Positions 33,666 to 43,326 of a stretch of DNA of 64,000 bases are shown here, piece after piece (the stretch's first letter is position 1; each line of letters opens with the position of its first letter). The stretch is from Gammaproteobacteria bacterium (GTDB lineage Bacteria; Pseudomonadota; Gammaproteobacteria; Steroidobacterales; Steroidobacteraceae): positions 1-64,000 of the forward strand of contig JAJPKM010000048.1 in NCBI GenBank assembly GCA_021323735.1, written 5' to 3'. The position numbers and the translations under genes were made by a program. Under the pieces are notes generated by a model. The model saw only the letters and a list, made by a program, of their open reading frames with translations. It ran no database searches and was not told where the DNA came from.

Positions 33666-36600
33666 TCATCGTAGCGACAATTCCAAGCGGATCCGCCCGT
33701 CCTCGATCTTGGCCTTGTCGTTGGCCACCAGAAATACCCGGTCCGGATCGATCTGCGTGCCGGTCAGCAAGGCCTGCTGCAGAGCCTTGGCTCGCTGCTG
33801 GCCCAAGGCCGTGAGTTCCGTCTCGCTCACCGCCATGCGCCGATGTAATTCGCCGTTCAGAAAATCGATCTTCGCCGCAGTCATGTCCGGCCGCGACTTG
33901 ATGGCGGCGATGGACTCCGGAAATTTCGGCGCCGCGCCGGCACTCGCTGCATACAGCTTCGAGAGCATGTCGAGCTGCTCGGTTGGGTCCCATTGCGCAA
34001 AGTCCACAGTGCCGTCGGCCGGTTTCTTACGGGAACTCGCCACCTGCACTCGGATCTGAGCCTGGATCTTCTGGTCGATCAGCGCGGGACGATCGAGCGC
34101 GTCGATCACCGCGATGGGTATTTCCATCTTCAGCTGCGGCCGCTCATTGAATGCCTTGACCAGGGTCTGCACCTTCTCATCGGCGACGAGATCCAAGTCG
34201 GCGGCGCCCGGCTCGAAATCGACGAACTGCAGATCCGGGCCGTGGCCAAACAGCGATCCCAGCAACGCGAAGGGCGCGGTGACCGCCTTTTCCAGAACAT
34301 TGATCAAGACTTTCCAGACGACCGGTGCCAATTTGAATTCGGGGTCGTCCAATGAACCCGTGACGGGAAGATTCAGATCGATCACACCGTCGCGGTCCTT
34401 GAGGAGCGCCACAGCCAACTTGACCGGCAGCGATACCGCCTCCTTGCTCTCGGTCTTCTCCCCGAACTCGAGCTGCTCGATGATGATGTGATGCTGTGCA
34501 TCGAGCTTGCGGCCCTGGACCTTGTAGTGCAGCTCCGTCGTCAATTTGCCCTTGCTGATGTCGTAGCCCGCGAATTTTCCCGAGTAAGGATTGAAGGTGC
34601 TGAGCTCGATATTGCGAAAGCTCATCGACAGATCGGTGTACAGGGTCGCACTCAGCACGTTGACATCCCCGGTGATGGACACCGGCGCAAAAGCATCCAC
34701 CGAACCGTGCAAATCGACACTTGCCCGCGAATTGGGATCGGAGGAAAGGCCCAGCACGGTGCCCTCGAGATTCTGGATACCGGTGGAAAAATTCGGCATC
34801 ACCGACAGATCGGCGAAATTGGCCTGGCTCTCCTTGAGAGCGATCCTCTTGATGGATATGGGCATCGCCGCCGCGGCGTTCGGCGCGGTGGCCGAGGAGG
34901 CGGCAGCAAGCGGCGCCGTGCCGCGCGCATGTCCGGATTTCCTGGCTACGCGCGGCAGCGGTATCGCCGGTGCCGGCGCGGCGGTTGCAGCGACGGGTGG
35001 GCCCTTGTTTCCACTCGGCGCAACCACGGTGGCGCCCGGGCCGGCCAACACCCGTTTCACGTTGATGGATTCATCGGGTTCAACCATGACGCGTGCATAC
35101 AGCTTCGCAGCCGTGATTTGATCGATCTGCAAGCGATTGGGCTGGTGTTGGAAGTTCAATCCTCCAATATCCAAGCGTTCCCAATTGATGAAATCATCGT
35201 GCAGCGCGTTGTCGACCGAGTGCACGTTGGCGACACTGAGGTTCGCAGCGAGTTGCCATGCCGGTTGCGTTGCGCCGTAGGTGAAGCGGGCATCGCCGCT
35301 CAGCGCCCCGGACAGCAATGTCATCGAGGTGTACTGTGCGAGATAGGGCTGGAGTGCCGAAAGCTCGATGCCGGCGAGCTTTGCACTCAAGTTCGCGGTG
35401 AGCGGTTGCGGGGTGAGCGTTCCCGCGACGCTCAAGGAGCCGGTATCGCCGACGTGCGTATCCAGCGCCACATTCAACGGCTTGGTCAGGTCCAGCCCGG
35501 CATCGAGCACCTTGATCGACAGCGGCGCAAGAATCACCTTTGCGGCCGGTTTGGTGCGCCGGTCCTCGGCTGAAATGTTGGCATCGCGCAGGACAAACTC
35601 ATGCAACTCATAGCGCCAGGGCGGCGAACTCGCAACGGTTGGGGCACCCGCAACGGCCGGCGGACCCGTAACGGTCGATGTACCTGCAACGGCAGGAGCA
35701 CCCGAGGGCACCGGCGCGGGAGGAGCTGCGGTGGGCGCCCCTGGTGTTGGTACGGCGGCGAGCCTGGCTAAGTTAAAGGACCCGTCGGGCTCGAGCCATG
35801 TCAGCAAGTGCACATTCTTGATGGACAGCAAGTCGCTATGCGCCTTGCGTTCCTTCAAATCGAACGTAGTGCCGCTCAACACCAGTTCGGGCACGGTAAT
35901 CCAATCGGTATCTGAATCCTTGGGCCTGACGGCAAGATCGGTGAGCGCGACCGTCGCCACATTCACCTTCAAATCGACATCCTCTCGGAAGCCAAACTTG
36001 TAAGTCGCATGCAAGTCGATCTTGCCGGAGTTGACCAGGAAATTGAGCCGGTCCTCCAGGTATGCCCAGATGGTATGGGCCTGCAGCCCGTCGATCTGGA
36101 ATTCACCGTCCGATTCGATCGGCTGCACTGACACATGTCCATGCCACTCGACCCGTTCGCCGAGTTTCGATACACCCGTGAAAGTGAAGCGTCCACCCTG
36201 CGCGCCGGTGCTGAAGTTCTGCAGTTGAAATTCGATCGGTTCGAGGCGCGTCGCGAAATCCGAGGGCCGGCGCCGATCATCGAATGACAGGAAACCCCGA
36301 GTCACGTTGAACGAACCGATGCGCAGCGCCGGAATGGGTTCAGCGTCCTTACGATCGGGTGTGGGCTTCTTGGCCGGCTTCGGATTCAACTGCGCCAGAT
36401 TCAAGCTGCCGTCTTTGAATATGACGGCGTTCGCAAACGGCGAATCGATCTCGATGCGGCTGAAGGTGTAGGCACGATGCCAAATGGAAGATACCTGGAA
36501 ATCCACGAACAGTCGCGCGAATCCCGCGAGCTTCGTGTCATTGGCCGTCAGAGAAAAATCTTTGACTTCGACCTGTAACAAGAACGGGTTGATCCGGACG

Positions 36601-36776
36601 ACACCCACCTCGGGTTTGACGCCGGCCAGCGTCTTCGGGATCTCGTCGAGCAGAGCATTGCGCAGCAGCTTCGGCGCGGCCCAAAACCCCGCCACGGCGT
36701 ACACGCCGACCAGCAGCGCGGCGATGCACGAGATTCGGAAGACCTTGGTATGGAAGAACTGCCGCAAAGGGACCAT
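33666..36776 (-). CDS. DUF748 (AsmA-like) envelope protein
   Basis: A 1036-residue envelope protein anchored by an N-terminal helix (residues about 13-33, ISCIAALLVGVYAVAGFWAA), with the remainder periplasmic. It carries the DUF748 pattern: INPFLLQVEVKDFSL near the start, repeated long beta stretches, and SFRNIELSTFNPYSGKFAGY in the C-terminal half. A Pro/Ala/Thr/Val-rich linker lies at about 345-385 (PGAPTAAPPAPVPSGAPA). The C-terminal 150 residues (LKMEIPIAVIDALDRPALI) are alpha/beta and OmpA-like in feel. AsmA-type proteins are thought to move or support lipids across the periplasm; no specific role is shown. Confidence 0.85.
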   Translation of the reverse strand: MVPLRQFFHTKVFRISCIAALLVGVYAVAGFWAAPKLLRNALLDEIPKTLAGVKPEVGVVRINPFLLQVEVKDFSLTANDTKLAGFARLFVDFQVSSIWHRAYTFSRIEIDSPFANAVIFKDGSLNLAQLNPKPAKKPTPDRKDAEPIPALRIGSFNVTRGFLSFDDRRRPSDFATRLEPIEFQLQNFSTGAQGGRFTFTGVSKLGERVEWHGHVSVQPIESDGEFQIDGLQAHTIWAYLEDRLNFLVNSGKIDLHATYKFGFREDVDLKVNVATVALTDLAVRPKDSDTDWITVPELVLSGTTFDLKERKAHSDLLSIKNVHLLTWLEPDGSFNLARLAAVPTPGAPTAAPPAPVPSGAPAVAGTSTVTGPPAVAGAPTVASSPPWRYELHEFVLRDANISAEDRRTKPAAKVILAPLSIKVLDAGLDLTKPLNVALDTHVGDTGSLSVAGTLTPQPLTANLSAKLAGIELSALQPYLAQYTSMTLLSGALSGDARFTYGATQPAWQLAANLSVANVHSVDNALHDDFINWERLDIGGLNFQHQPNRLQIDQITAAKLYARVMVEPDESINVKRVLAGPGATVVAPSGNKGPPVAATAAPAPAIPLPRVARKSGHARGTAPLAAASSATAPNAAAAMPISIKRIALKESQANFADLSVMPNFSTGIQNLEGTVLGLSSDPNSRASVDLHGSVDAFAPVSITGDVNVLSATLYTDLSMSFRNIELSTFNPYSGKFAGYDISKGKLTTELHYKVQGRKLDAQHHIIIEQLEFGEKTESKEAVSLPVKLAVALLKDRDGVIDLNLPVTGSLDDPEFKLAPVVWKVLINVLEKAVTAPFALLGSLFGHGPDLQFVDFEPGAADLDLVADEKVQTLVKAFNERPQLKMEIPIAVIDALDRPALIDQKIQAQIRVQVASSRKKPADGTVDFAQWDPTEQLDMLSKLYAASAGAAPKFPESIAAIKSRPDMTAAKIDFLNGELHRRMAVSETELTALGQQRAKALQQALLTGTQIDPDRVFLVANDKAKIEDGRIRLELSLR

Positions 36777-36833
36777 CCCGTGGTTCCGTACGCTACGATC
36801 TTACCGCCTTAGGCTACGATCTTATCGCTGATC

Positions 36834-38216
36834 TTATCGCTTATTGCGCTGGATCAACCGTTTCCGCTTGCGAACCTGCCGGGGTGTCAGGGGATTGCGC
36901 TTGCCGGCAAAAGGGTTCTCCTCACCCCTGAAAGCAACCCGCACCGGAGTACCCATCAAATCGAAGGCTTTGCGATAGACATTGACCAGGTAGCGCCGGT
37001 AGGCATCGGGCACATGATCGGTCTGGTTGCCGTGAATGATCACGACCGGCGGATTGCGGCCACCCTGGTGTGCGTAGCGCAGCTTGATGCGGCGGCCGCT
37101 GACCAGCGGTGGCTGGTGGCTTTCGATGGCTGCCTCCAGCACGCGTGTCAGCTCCGGCGTACCCATGTCGCGCATGGCCGCTGCATAAACCTTGCGGACG
37201 GATGCAAACAGCTCGCCGACGCCGCTGCCGTGACGCGCGGAGATGAAATGCAGGGGTGCGAAATCGGCGAATTGCAGCCGCTGCTCGATTTGCTGTCGGA
37301 TCAGATCCCGCTGTTCCGTAGGAATGTTGTCCCATTTATTGACCGCCAATACCAGCGCGCGTCCCTGCTCGATCACCGTTCCCAATAGGCTCGCGTCCTG
37401 CTCCGCAACCGTGTCGTGCGCGTCCACCACCACGACGACCACGTGTGCGGTTTCGATGGCCTGCAAGGTCTTGATGACGCTGAACTTTTCGATCGCCTCC
37501 TCGACGCGCGAGCGGCGCCGCACCCCGGCCGTGTCGATCAATGTGTAGCGCTCGCCGTCGCGTTCGAAGGGGACCAGTACGGCATCGCGCGTCGTGCCGG
37601 GCTGATCGAAGGCAACCATGCGGTTCTCCCCGAGCAAGCGGTTGATCAGCGTGCTTTTGCCCACGTTCGGGCGGCCGATCACCGCGACCTTGATGCCCTG
37701 CATGTCGGGGCCGTCATGCGGATCCGGCGTGAGGCCTGCAAGAACCGTCTCGAGCAGCGATATCACACCCTGATCGTGGGCCGCCGAGATCGGCAGCGGC
37801 TCTCCGAGTCCCAGCTGATGAAAATCAGCGACCGCGACGTCATGGTCGAAACCCTCGGTCTTATTCACCGCCAGGAACAGGGGTTTACCGCTGCGGCGCG
37901 CAAGCTGGGCCACGAACTGGTCCTGAGGTGTCACCCCTGCGCGGCCATCCATCAGCACCACGAGCCGATCGGCCTCGCTGATCGCGCGTTCGGTCTGAGC
38001 GATCATCAGGCTCTCGATCACATCGGCGTTCTCGACCAGGCCACCCGTGTCCACCACGATGCAGGGCACTTCGGTGCGTCGCGCGAATCCGTATTGCCGG
38101 TCGCGCGTCAGGCCGGGCAAATCCGCCACCAGCGCATCACGCGTACCGGTCATGGCATTGAACAGGGTCGACTTGCCCACATTGGGGCGGCCGATCAACG
38201 CAACTACCGGCAGCAC
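36834..38216 (-). CDS. der: Ribosome assembly GTPase Der
   Basis: A 460-residue essential GTPase for 50S maturation. Two consecutive G domains each have the P-loop GRPNVGKSTL (residues about 8-17 and 183-192), DxxG (DLPGLTRD; DQPGTTRD) and NKxD-type motifs (NKTEG, NKWDN). The first specificity motif, NKTE rather than NKxD, is accepted in this family. The C-terminal KH-like domain ends in a basic tail (RKRKRLIQRNKR). It follows bamB by 15 bp, the standard bamB-der order. Confidence 0.97.
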   Translation of the reverse strand: MLPVVALIGRPNVGKSTLFNAMTGTRDALVADLPGLTRDRQYGFARRTEVPCIVVDTGGLVENADVIESLMIAQTERAISEADRLVVLMDGRAGVTPQDQFVAQLARRSGKPLFLAVNKTEGFDHDVAVADFHQLGLGEPLPISAAHDQGVISLLETVLAGLTPDPHDGPDMQGIKVAVIGRPNVGKSTLINRLLGENRMVAFDQPGTTRDAVLVPFERDGERYTLIDTAGVRRRSRVEEAIEKFSVIKTLQAIETAHVVVVVVDAHDTVAEQDASLLGTVIEQGRALVLAVNKWDNIPTEQRDLIRQQIEQRLQFADFAPLHFISARHGSGVGELFASVRKVYAAAMRDMGTPELTRVLEAAIESHQPPLVSGRRIKLRYAHQGGRNPPVVIIHGNQTDHVPDAYRRYLVNVYRKAFDLMGTPVRVAFRGEENPFAGKRNPLTPRQVRKRKRLIQRNKR

Positions 38217-38231
38217 TACCCCCCCTAGGCC

Positions 38232-39605
38232 CTACCGCGGCGTTGGCGCGGGTGGCGTTGCAGGCGGGGTTACGGCTGGGGCTGGTGTCTGGGCCGGAGA
38301 CGATGTCTGGGCCGGAGGCGATGTCTGGGCTGGAGGCGATGTCTGGGCTGGAGGCGTGGCCGGAGCAGTCGATCCAGCCGGCACATCCGCGGGTGCGGTA
38401 GCCGGTGCGTCAGCGGGTGCAGCGGCCGGTGCCAAGGGCGGCGGGCTCGATGCGCGCGCCGTGGCTCGGTAAGCCGCTAGGGTCCCGCCATCGGTCAATA
38501 CCACGATGATGTCTTCGGCGCCCGCCGGGGGATTGGAAACCCGTTGCTTGGCGATGCGCTCTCTGGCCACCAGGGCACCGGTGCCCTTGTCCAGCCAATG
38601 AATGTACCCCTGGAAGTCCGCGAGGGCGATCGCCGAACCGGTCACAATGGGCGTACTCAATCCGCGCAGCTTGAGCTTGTCGTTGCGCCACAATTCGGCG
38701 CCGTCACGCTGGCGCAGGGCCACCACGATTCCGTCGGACTGGGTGACGTATAAATTATCCTCATCTACCGCCAGGCCGCGGTAGCTAGACATGTCGTGCG
38801 ACCACCACATCTGTCCCGAATCGAGCGCCAGCATCGCCGTGCGGCCTTGAAAACCCGCGGCAAAGACGTTGTCGCCGACGACGCGAACGGCCGAATCGAT
38901 GTCGACCAGCCGATCGAGTTCGGTGCGGCCGTGGGGAGATGCGAGAGCCGTGTCCCAAAGCGTATCCCCGGTCACGAGCGACACGGCCATCACCTTGCCG
39001 TTGTCGAATCCGCTGATCGCCGCCTCTTTGGATACCACGGGTATTGCCGTGCCGCGCAGACTCAGGCGCGGCACCTGTTGCTCGACGGACCACAGCGACT
39101 TACCCGTGTCCGTGTCGAGGCCGTGCAGCCGGCCGTCGACCGAGCGGATCACCACGACCTTTTCGCTGATGGCCGGCGAGGACAGGAGTTCCGAATTGAT
39201 CTGCGAGCGCCACCGCTGGCGGCCGGTGGCGCCGTCCAATGCAATGACCGCTCCCTTGCTGGTGCCCGCCACCACAATGCCGAAGCCGGCCGCCGGCCCC
39301 GCCGAGATCGGCGTCTTCAACTTCTTGACCCACACGTTGCGGCCGGTGTCGAGGGTTACCGCGACCACCTCGCCCTTGTGGCTCGCGGCGAACACCAAGC
39401 CCTTGTCGATCGCCGGGCCTAATCCGAGCCGCAGCTTGAGCTGCTTCTTGCCGCCGCCGCCGACGCCTTCGCTCCAGAGCTTCTTCACCGGCAGGGTCGG
39501 TTTGAAATTTTTAACCAACGTGGCCGGCGGCTCGACGTCCTTGTCCTTGGTGCAGCCGGCAGCAAGGAGCAACGCCGCCAAACCCAAGGAGAGCAGTAAG
39601 CGCAT
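38232..39605 (-). CDS. bamB: Outer membrane assembly lipoprotein BamB
   Basis: A 457-residue beta-propeller lipoprotein of the BAM complex, which inserts outer-membrane proteins. The lipobox is LLLAAGC with Cys18. Eight PQQ-like blades follow (GRNVWVKKLKTPISAGPA, GRQRWRSQINSELLSSP, GDTLWDTALASP, GQMWWSHDMSSYRGLAV). It has an unusual Ala/Pro/Thr tail of about 75 residues containing (PPAQTS)n hexapeptides encoded by an 18-bp tandem repeat; E. coli BamB lacks such a tail. Its start overlaps the yfgM stop by one base. Confidence 0.95.
   Translation of the reverse strand: MRLLLSLGLAALLLAAGCTKDKDVEPPATLVKNFKPTLPVKKLWSEGVGGGGKKQLKLRLGLGPAIDKGLVFAASHKGEVVAVTLDTGRNVWVKKLKTPISAGPAAGFGIVVAGTSKGAVIALDGATGRQRWRSQINSELLSSPAISEKVVVIRSVDGRLHGLDTDTGKSLWSVEQQVPRLSLRGTAIPVVSKEAAISGFDNGKVMAVSLVTGDTLWDTALASPHGRTELDRLVDIDSAVRVVGDNVFAAGFQGRTAMLALDSGQMWWSHDMSSYRGLAVDEDNLYVTQSDGIVVALRQRDGAELWRNDKLKLRGLSTPIVTGSAIALADFQGYIHWLDKGTGALVARERIAKQRVSNPPAGAEDIIVVLTDGGTLAAYRATARASSPPPLAPAAAPADAPATAPADVPAGSTAPATPPAQTSPPAQTSPPAQTSSPAQTPAPAVTPPATPPAPTPR
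38286..38357. repeat. 18-bp tandem repeat in bamB 3' end
   Basis: Four near-identical 18-bp units beginning tgtctggg at 38286, 38304, 38322 and 38340 encode PPAQTS-type hexapeptides. The differences are single bases (c/t, a/g). Copy number is likely to vary between strains by slippage while keeping the frame. Confidence 0.9.
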
Positions 39606-40276
39606 CAGGGTTTGGCCTTGTCGTTCGATGCCAGGCCGGTCTTGTCGTTCGAGGCCAGATCGGCCAGTTTCAGCTGTAGCCGCGAGGCGTCAGCGCCGCC
39701 CTCGCTCGCGCCAAGAGCCGAATTATATTCGGCAATGGCACCCGGAATGTCCTTCTTCGCGTACAGCGCGTCGCCATGAACCTCATGATAGCGGCCGGCG
39801 AAGCTGCCGGGGGTACCCGCGGCCAGTGTTTTGATGGCCTCGTCGGCCTTACCCAGGTCGATCAGCACCCGCGCCAGCCTCAGGCGCGCGATCTGCCGCA
39901 GCTGTGAATCCTTGGAGCCATTCATGACTTGGGTAAGCGGAGCCACGGCATCGGCGGTTTTACCGCTCTCCACATCGATGCGCGCGATGGCCAGCTGCGC
40001 CTGGTCTGCGTAGGGTGAATCGGCAAAATCCTTGATGATTCCGTCAGCCAACTGCAAGGACTTCTTCGCATCGTTCACTTGCATCGCCAGGGTCATCTGG
40101 CTGAACTGATCCGCCGCCCGCAGCGCGACTTCATTCTTGTGCGACTGGTAGCGCTGATAGCCAAACCACCCGCCCACGCCGAGCACGATGCCGCCGAGTA
40201 TCCAGGGAGCATATTCGGTGAAAGCGCGCTTGACGGCTTCCAGTTGTTCATCGTCGGTCAAGTATTCCTCAGCCAT
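39605..40276 (-). CDS. yfgM: YfgM-family SecYEG ancillary protein
   Basis: A 223-residue bitopic membrane protein. The acidic N-terminus (YLTDDEQLEAVKRAFTEY) precedes one helix at about 24-42 (WILGGIVLGVGGWFGYQRY), then a periplasmic TPR-like domain. E. coli YfgM works with SecYEG and PpiD in periplasmic chaperone traffic. The C-terminus repeats LASNDKTG / LASNDKAK. It overlaps hisS by eight bases and bamB by one base, as in many gammaproteobacteria. Confidence 0.93.
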   Translation of the reverse strand: MAEEYLTDDEQLEAVKRAFTEYAPWILGGIVLGVGGWFGYQRYQSHKNEVALRAADQFSQMTLAMQVNDAKKSLQLADGIIKDFADSPYADQAQLAIARIDVESGKTADAVAPLTQVMNGSKDSQLRQIARLRLARVLIDLGKADEAIKTLAAGTPGSFAGRYHEVHGDALYAKKDIPGAIAEYNSALGASEGGADASRLQLKLADLASNDKTGLASNDKAKP

Positions 40277-41570
40277 GGTTCCGCTCCCCGCCCTTCTTGA
40301 GACCCAGTAAGTTGCCTATCCGTTCACTGATTCGCTCGACCGGGCATTCCTCTTGCGCCATTTCCCGGCGCAGCGCCTTCACGGCCACCACCCCTCTGGC
40401 CGCCTCGTCATCGCCCAATACGAGCGCAAACTCCGCGCCGCTCTTGTCGGCGCGCTTGAATTGCGTTTTGAAACTCCCGCCGCCCAGGTTGATCTGCAAG
40501 GACAGGTCCGGCCAGGCATCGCGCAATTGCTCCGCCAATTGGAGCCCTGGAATGCCGGTCTGTTCCCCAACCAGCACCAAGTACAGCTGCGGCCGGCGCT
40601 TCGAGAATTCCAGATTCTGCTTCTCCAGGAGCATGACAATGCGTTCCTGGCCCATCGCCCAACCGATCCCCGGCGTGTCGACGCCTCCCAACTGAGCGAC
40701 CAGGCCGTCATAGCGGCCGCCGGCGCATACCGTACTTTGCGAACCCAGCTGGTCCGTGGTCCATTCGAAAACGGTGCGGGTGTAGTAGTCGAGTCCTCGC
40801 ACCAGGTGCGGCTCCACATGGTACTCGACGCCGGCGCCGCGCAATTGCGCGCACAGGGACTCGAAGTGCTCGCGTGATTCGGCATCGAGGGACTCGATCA
40901 GCAGCGGTGCGGCGGCGATCAGGCGCTGCATGTCGGGATTCTTACTGTCGAGAATGCGCAGCGGATTGCCGGTCAATCGCCTCTTGCTGTCCTCGTCCAG
41001 CGACTCGGCGTGCGCGGTGAAATAAGCCGTGAGCTTGTCGCGATACACTGCGCGCGATGCCGGCGTCCCCAGCGAATTCACCTTGAGGCTGACGCCGCGC
41101 AGACCCAGAAGCTTGAGCAGCCGGGCAGACAGCAGGATCATTTCCGCATCGATGTCAGGACCCTCGAAGCCGAAGGCCTCCGCGTCGACCTGATGGAATT
41201 GGCGGTAGCGCCCCGCTTGCGGGCGCTCGCGCCGGAACATCGGTCCCATGCACCAGACGCGCAGGCGTCCATCACGCAACAATCCGTTCGAAATCACCGC
41301 GCGTACGATGCCGGCCGTGGCCTCGGGACGCAGGGTGATGTGATCTTCGCCCTGATCGACGAAGCTGAACATTTCCTTCTCGACGATGTCCGTAAAGTCG
41401 CCGATGGAACGCTTGAACAACTGGGTTTGCTCGATCACGGGAACCCGAAACTCTTCGTAGCCATAGCTTGCAAAGACCTGGCGTGTGATGCGCTCCAGGT
41501 GTTGCCAGGCTGCGATTTGCGCGGGCAATACATCATGCACACCGCGCAGGGGTTCTATGATCTTGCTCAA
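40269..41570 (-). CDS. hisS: Histidyl-tRNA synthetase
   Basis: A 433-residue class IIa synthetase. Motif 1 follows RGVHDVLP; motif 2 is MGPMFRRERPQAGRYRQFHQ; the histidine A motif is LVRGLDYYTRTVFEW; motif 3 is GIGWAMGQERI. The C-terminal ~95 residues form the anticodon-binding domain. It charges tRNA-His in the cytosol. It starts eight bases after the RodZ-like stop and overlaps yfgM, within the conserved cluster. Confidence 0.98.
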   Translation of the reverse strand: MSKIIEPLRGVHDVLPAQIAAWQHLERITRQVFASYGYEEFRVPVIEQTQLFKRSIGDFTDIVEKEMFSFVDQGEDHITLRPEATAGIVRAVISNGLLRDGRLRVWCMGPMFRRERPQAGRYRQFHQVDAEAFGFEGPDIDAEMILLSARLLKLLGLRGVSLKVNSLGTPASRAVYRDKLTAYFTAHAESLDEDSKRRLTGNPLRILDSKNPDMQRLIAAAPLLIESLDAESREHFESLCAQLRGAGVEYHVEPHLVRGLDYYTRTVFEWTTDQLGSQSTVCAGGRYDGLVAQLGGVDTPGIGWAMGQERIVMLLEKQNLEFSKRRPQLYLVLVGEQTGIPGLQLAEQLRDAWPDLSLQINLGGGSFKTQFKRADKSGAEFALVLGDDEAARGVVAVKALRREMAQEECPVERISERIGNLLGLKKGGERNHG

Positions 41571-41578
41571 GATTCCGC

Positions 41579-42538
41579 TCAGCCGGGTGGTTGGAGCGCG
41601 TTGCGCGGCGGTGCGCTGTGCGCTTGATCGGAGTGCGGCGTCTCGCCGCGCGAATCACGCCGCAGAACGCCGTCTGCGCCTGCTTCGAAACGCGCGACGT
41701 CGCCTGCGAAAAATTGCGGCCCGATTGCCACGGCCCGATCGTTGATCTCGAGCTGCACGCCGCTGCCGAAGCCTAAGTACACCCGCAGCGGCGCGGCGCC
41801 GGCGATGGTCTTGACGCTGTTGGCAAGGCCGTTGCCCGCGAACGTGCGTCTGCCGTTGGCATCGTGCACATCCACCCAAGAATCGGCCGAGAAGCTCAAG
41901 CGTAATCTGGCCCGTCCTGCACCGGGAGGCGGGACAGCGGCCGCATCGGGAACTGCGGCGCCGCCGTCGACGGCCGGCGTCGCGCTCGGCGCCGGCGCAA
42001 TATTGGCCGACGCGTTGATCGAGGCCGGCGCCGCGGCGGCGGTTGAGACCACGCCGGATTCCATGCCGGCACCCGGCATGGCACGGATTGCGGCCGAGGT
42101 GGACGCCACGGAAGCGGTGCTGGGCGGCGCCTTGATGTGCGGATGCCAGGGTCTCCACCACAGCACGCCGGCGAACACCATGGCCGCAATCAAACCGCCC
42201 GCGATCCGCGCCGGCGACCAACTACCGAAGGCCGGTCCTTCCTCACGCGTCACGAGCAGCATGCTGGGGCCGGCGGACATATTCTCGACCTGTCGCGCTG
42301 CGCTCGGTTCGTAGCCCGCCAGAATCTCGGCGGGCGGCAAGCCGAGCAGCGCGGCGTACTTCTTCAAGTGGCCTTTGGCGTACACCGTCGGACCGACGCG
42401 CGTGTAATCATCTGCCTCGAGGGCGTCGATCACCCATCGATCCAGATGCATCTCGTCGGCTGCTTTTTGCGCGCTCAGGCCGCGACGTTCGCGTTCGGCC
42501 TTCAGTCTGGCGCCCGGGGGGGCGGAAGCATCGCTCAT
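41579..42538 (-). CDS. RodZ-like HTH membrane protein
   Basis: A 319-residue protein at the rodZ position. Residues about 10-75 are an Xre-like HTH_25 domain (RLKAERERRGLSAQKAADEM, then YAKGHLKKYAALLGL). One transmembrane helix lies at about 117-135 (RIAGGLIAAMVFAGVLWW). An Ala/Pro-rich periplasmic linker leads to the C-terminal DUF4115 domain (LRLSFSADSWVDVHDANG). RodZ links MreB to the cell wall machinery. The frame stays open upstream, but the chosen ATG, overlapping pilF by ATGA, begins the HTH. Function is assigned by architecture and synteny. Confidence 0.87.
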   Translation of the reverse strand: MSDASAPPGARLKAERERRGLSAQKAADEMHLDRWVIDALEADDYTRVGPTVYAKGHLKKYAALLGLPPAEILAGYEPSAARQVENMSAGPSMLLVTREEGPAFGSWSPARIAGGLIAAMVFAGVLWWRPWHPHIKAPPSTASVASTSAAIRAMPGAGMESGVVSTAAAAPASINASANIAPAPSATPAVDGGAAVPDAAAVPPPGAGRARLRLSFSADSWVDVHDANGRRTFAGNGLANSVKTIAGAAPLRVYLGFGSGVQLEINDRAVAIGPQFFAGDVARFEAGADGVLRRDSRGETPHSDQAHSAPPRNALQPPG

Positions 42539-43326
42539 CGATCGACGCCGTTGCGCATGTTCTGCGCCTGCTCGGAATTCGGAAACTCGGTTTGCACGCG
42601 CCGCGCAAACATCGCGGCGGCCACCGCATCGCCGAGCTTGCGCTGCGCACGGAATCCCAGCCAGAGCACCTCGGGGGAAGGCAGATTGACCGCCAGATAA
42701 CGCTGCACGAAATCGAGCGCCTGCGCGGCGTCGCCCCGGTCGAATGCGACATTGCCCAACTGCAGCAATGCCTCGCTGTAGTTCGGACGAAGCGCGAGCG
42801 CGCGATTGAAGAATTTCTCGGCATTCACCAAATCGCTCGCGCCGCGCGCGCACGATCCGGCATTGCTCAGCGCCACCCAAGGTGTCTGATACAGGGGATT
42901 GGCGGACACTTCGAGAAACAATTTCTCTCCCGCCGCCGTCTTGCCCGTGCGGCAAAGAAATACGGCATAGACGTTTGCGATATTCGGATCGCCTTTCCCC
43001 AGCCGATTGGCGGCATCGTAGGCATGTTCCGCCTTGGGCATCTCGTTGACCCTTTCGTACACCAGCCCCGCGGTCATTTGGACTTCCGGATTCGAGGAAT
43101 CCTCCTTGAGCGCTTTTTCGATGCACTCGCGCGCGTTCGCCAGCTGCCCGAGTTTCATGTACTCGATGGCCAGCTGCATGTTGGCAATCGCCGCTTTTGC
43201 CGGCTCCTTCTTGTAGGTGCTCACCGGACGCTGGTAGACCGGCGGGTTGTGGCCGCAGGAACTCAAGATCAATCCTGACACCACGGCCAGCGCCGGTACG
43301 GCGCTCAACAGCTTAGACTTGAGCAT
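42535..43326 (-). CDS. pilF: Type IV pilus biogenesis lipoprotein PilF/PilW
   Basis: A 263-residue outer-membrane lipoprotein with lipobox LILSSC (Cys24) and about six TPR repeats (e.g. AIEYMKLGQLANARECIEKALK; ALALRPNYSEALLQLGNVAF). PilF pilots the PilQ secretin to the outer membrane. No other pil genes are nearby, as usual, since it sits in the rlmN-hisS cluster. It overlaps rlmN by one base and the RodZ-like gene by four. Confidence 0.92.
   Translation of the reverse strand: MLKSKLLSAVPALAVVSGLILSSCGHNPPVYQRPVSTYKKEPAKAAIANMQLAIEYMKLGQLANARECIEKALKEDSSNPEVQMTAGLVYERVNEMPKAEHAYDAANRLGKGDPNIANVYAVFLCRTGKTAAGEKLFLEVSANPLYQTPWVALSNAGSCARGASDLVNAEKFFNRALALRPNYSEALLQLGNVAFDRGDAAQALDFVQRYLAVNLPSPEVLWLGFRAQRKLGDAVAAAMFARRVQTEFPNSEQAQNMRNGVDR

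Noticed and set aside
42539-43126. Upstream extension fusing the RodZ-like protein to an Arg-rich segment
   Set aside because: It lies inside pilF in another frame; the HTH domain begins at the ATG at 42538, which overlaps the pilF stop.
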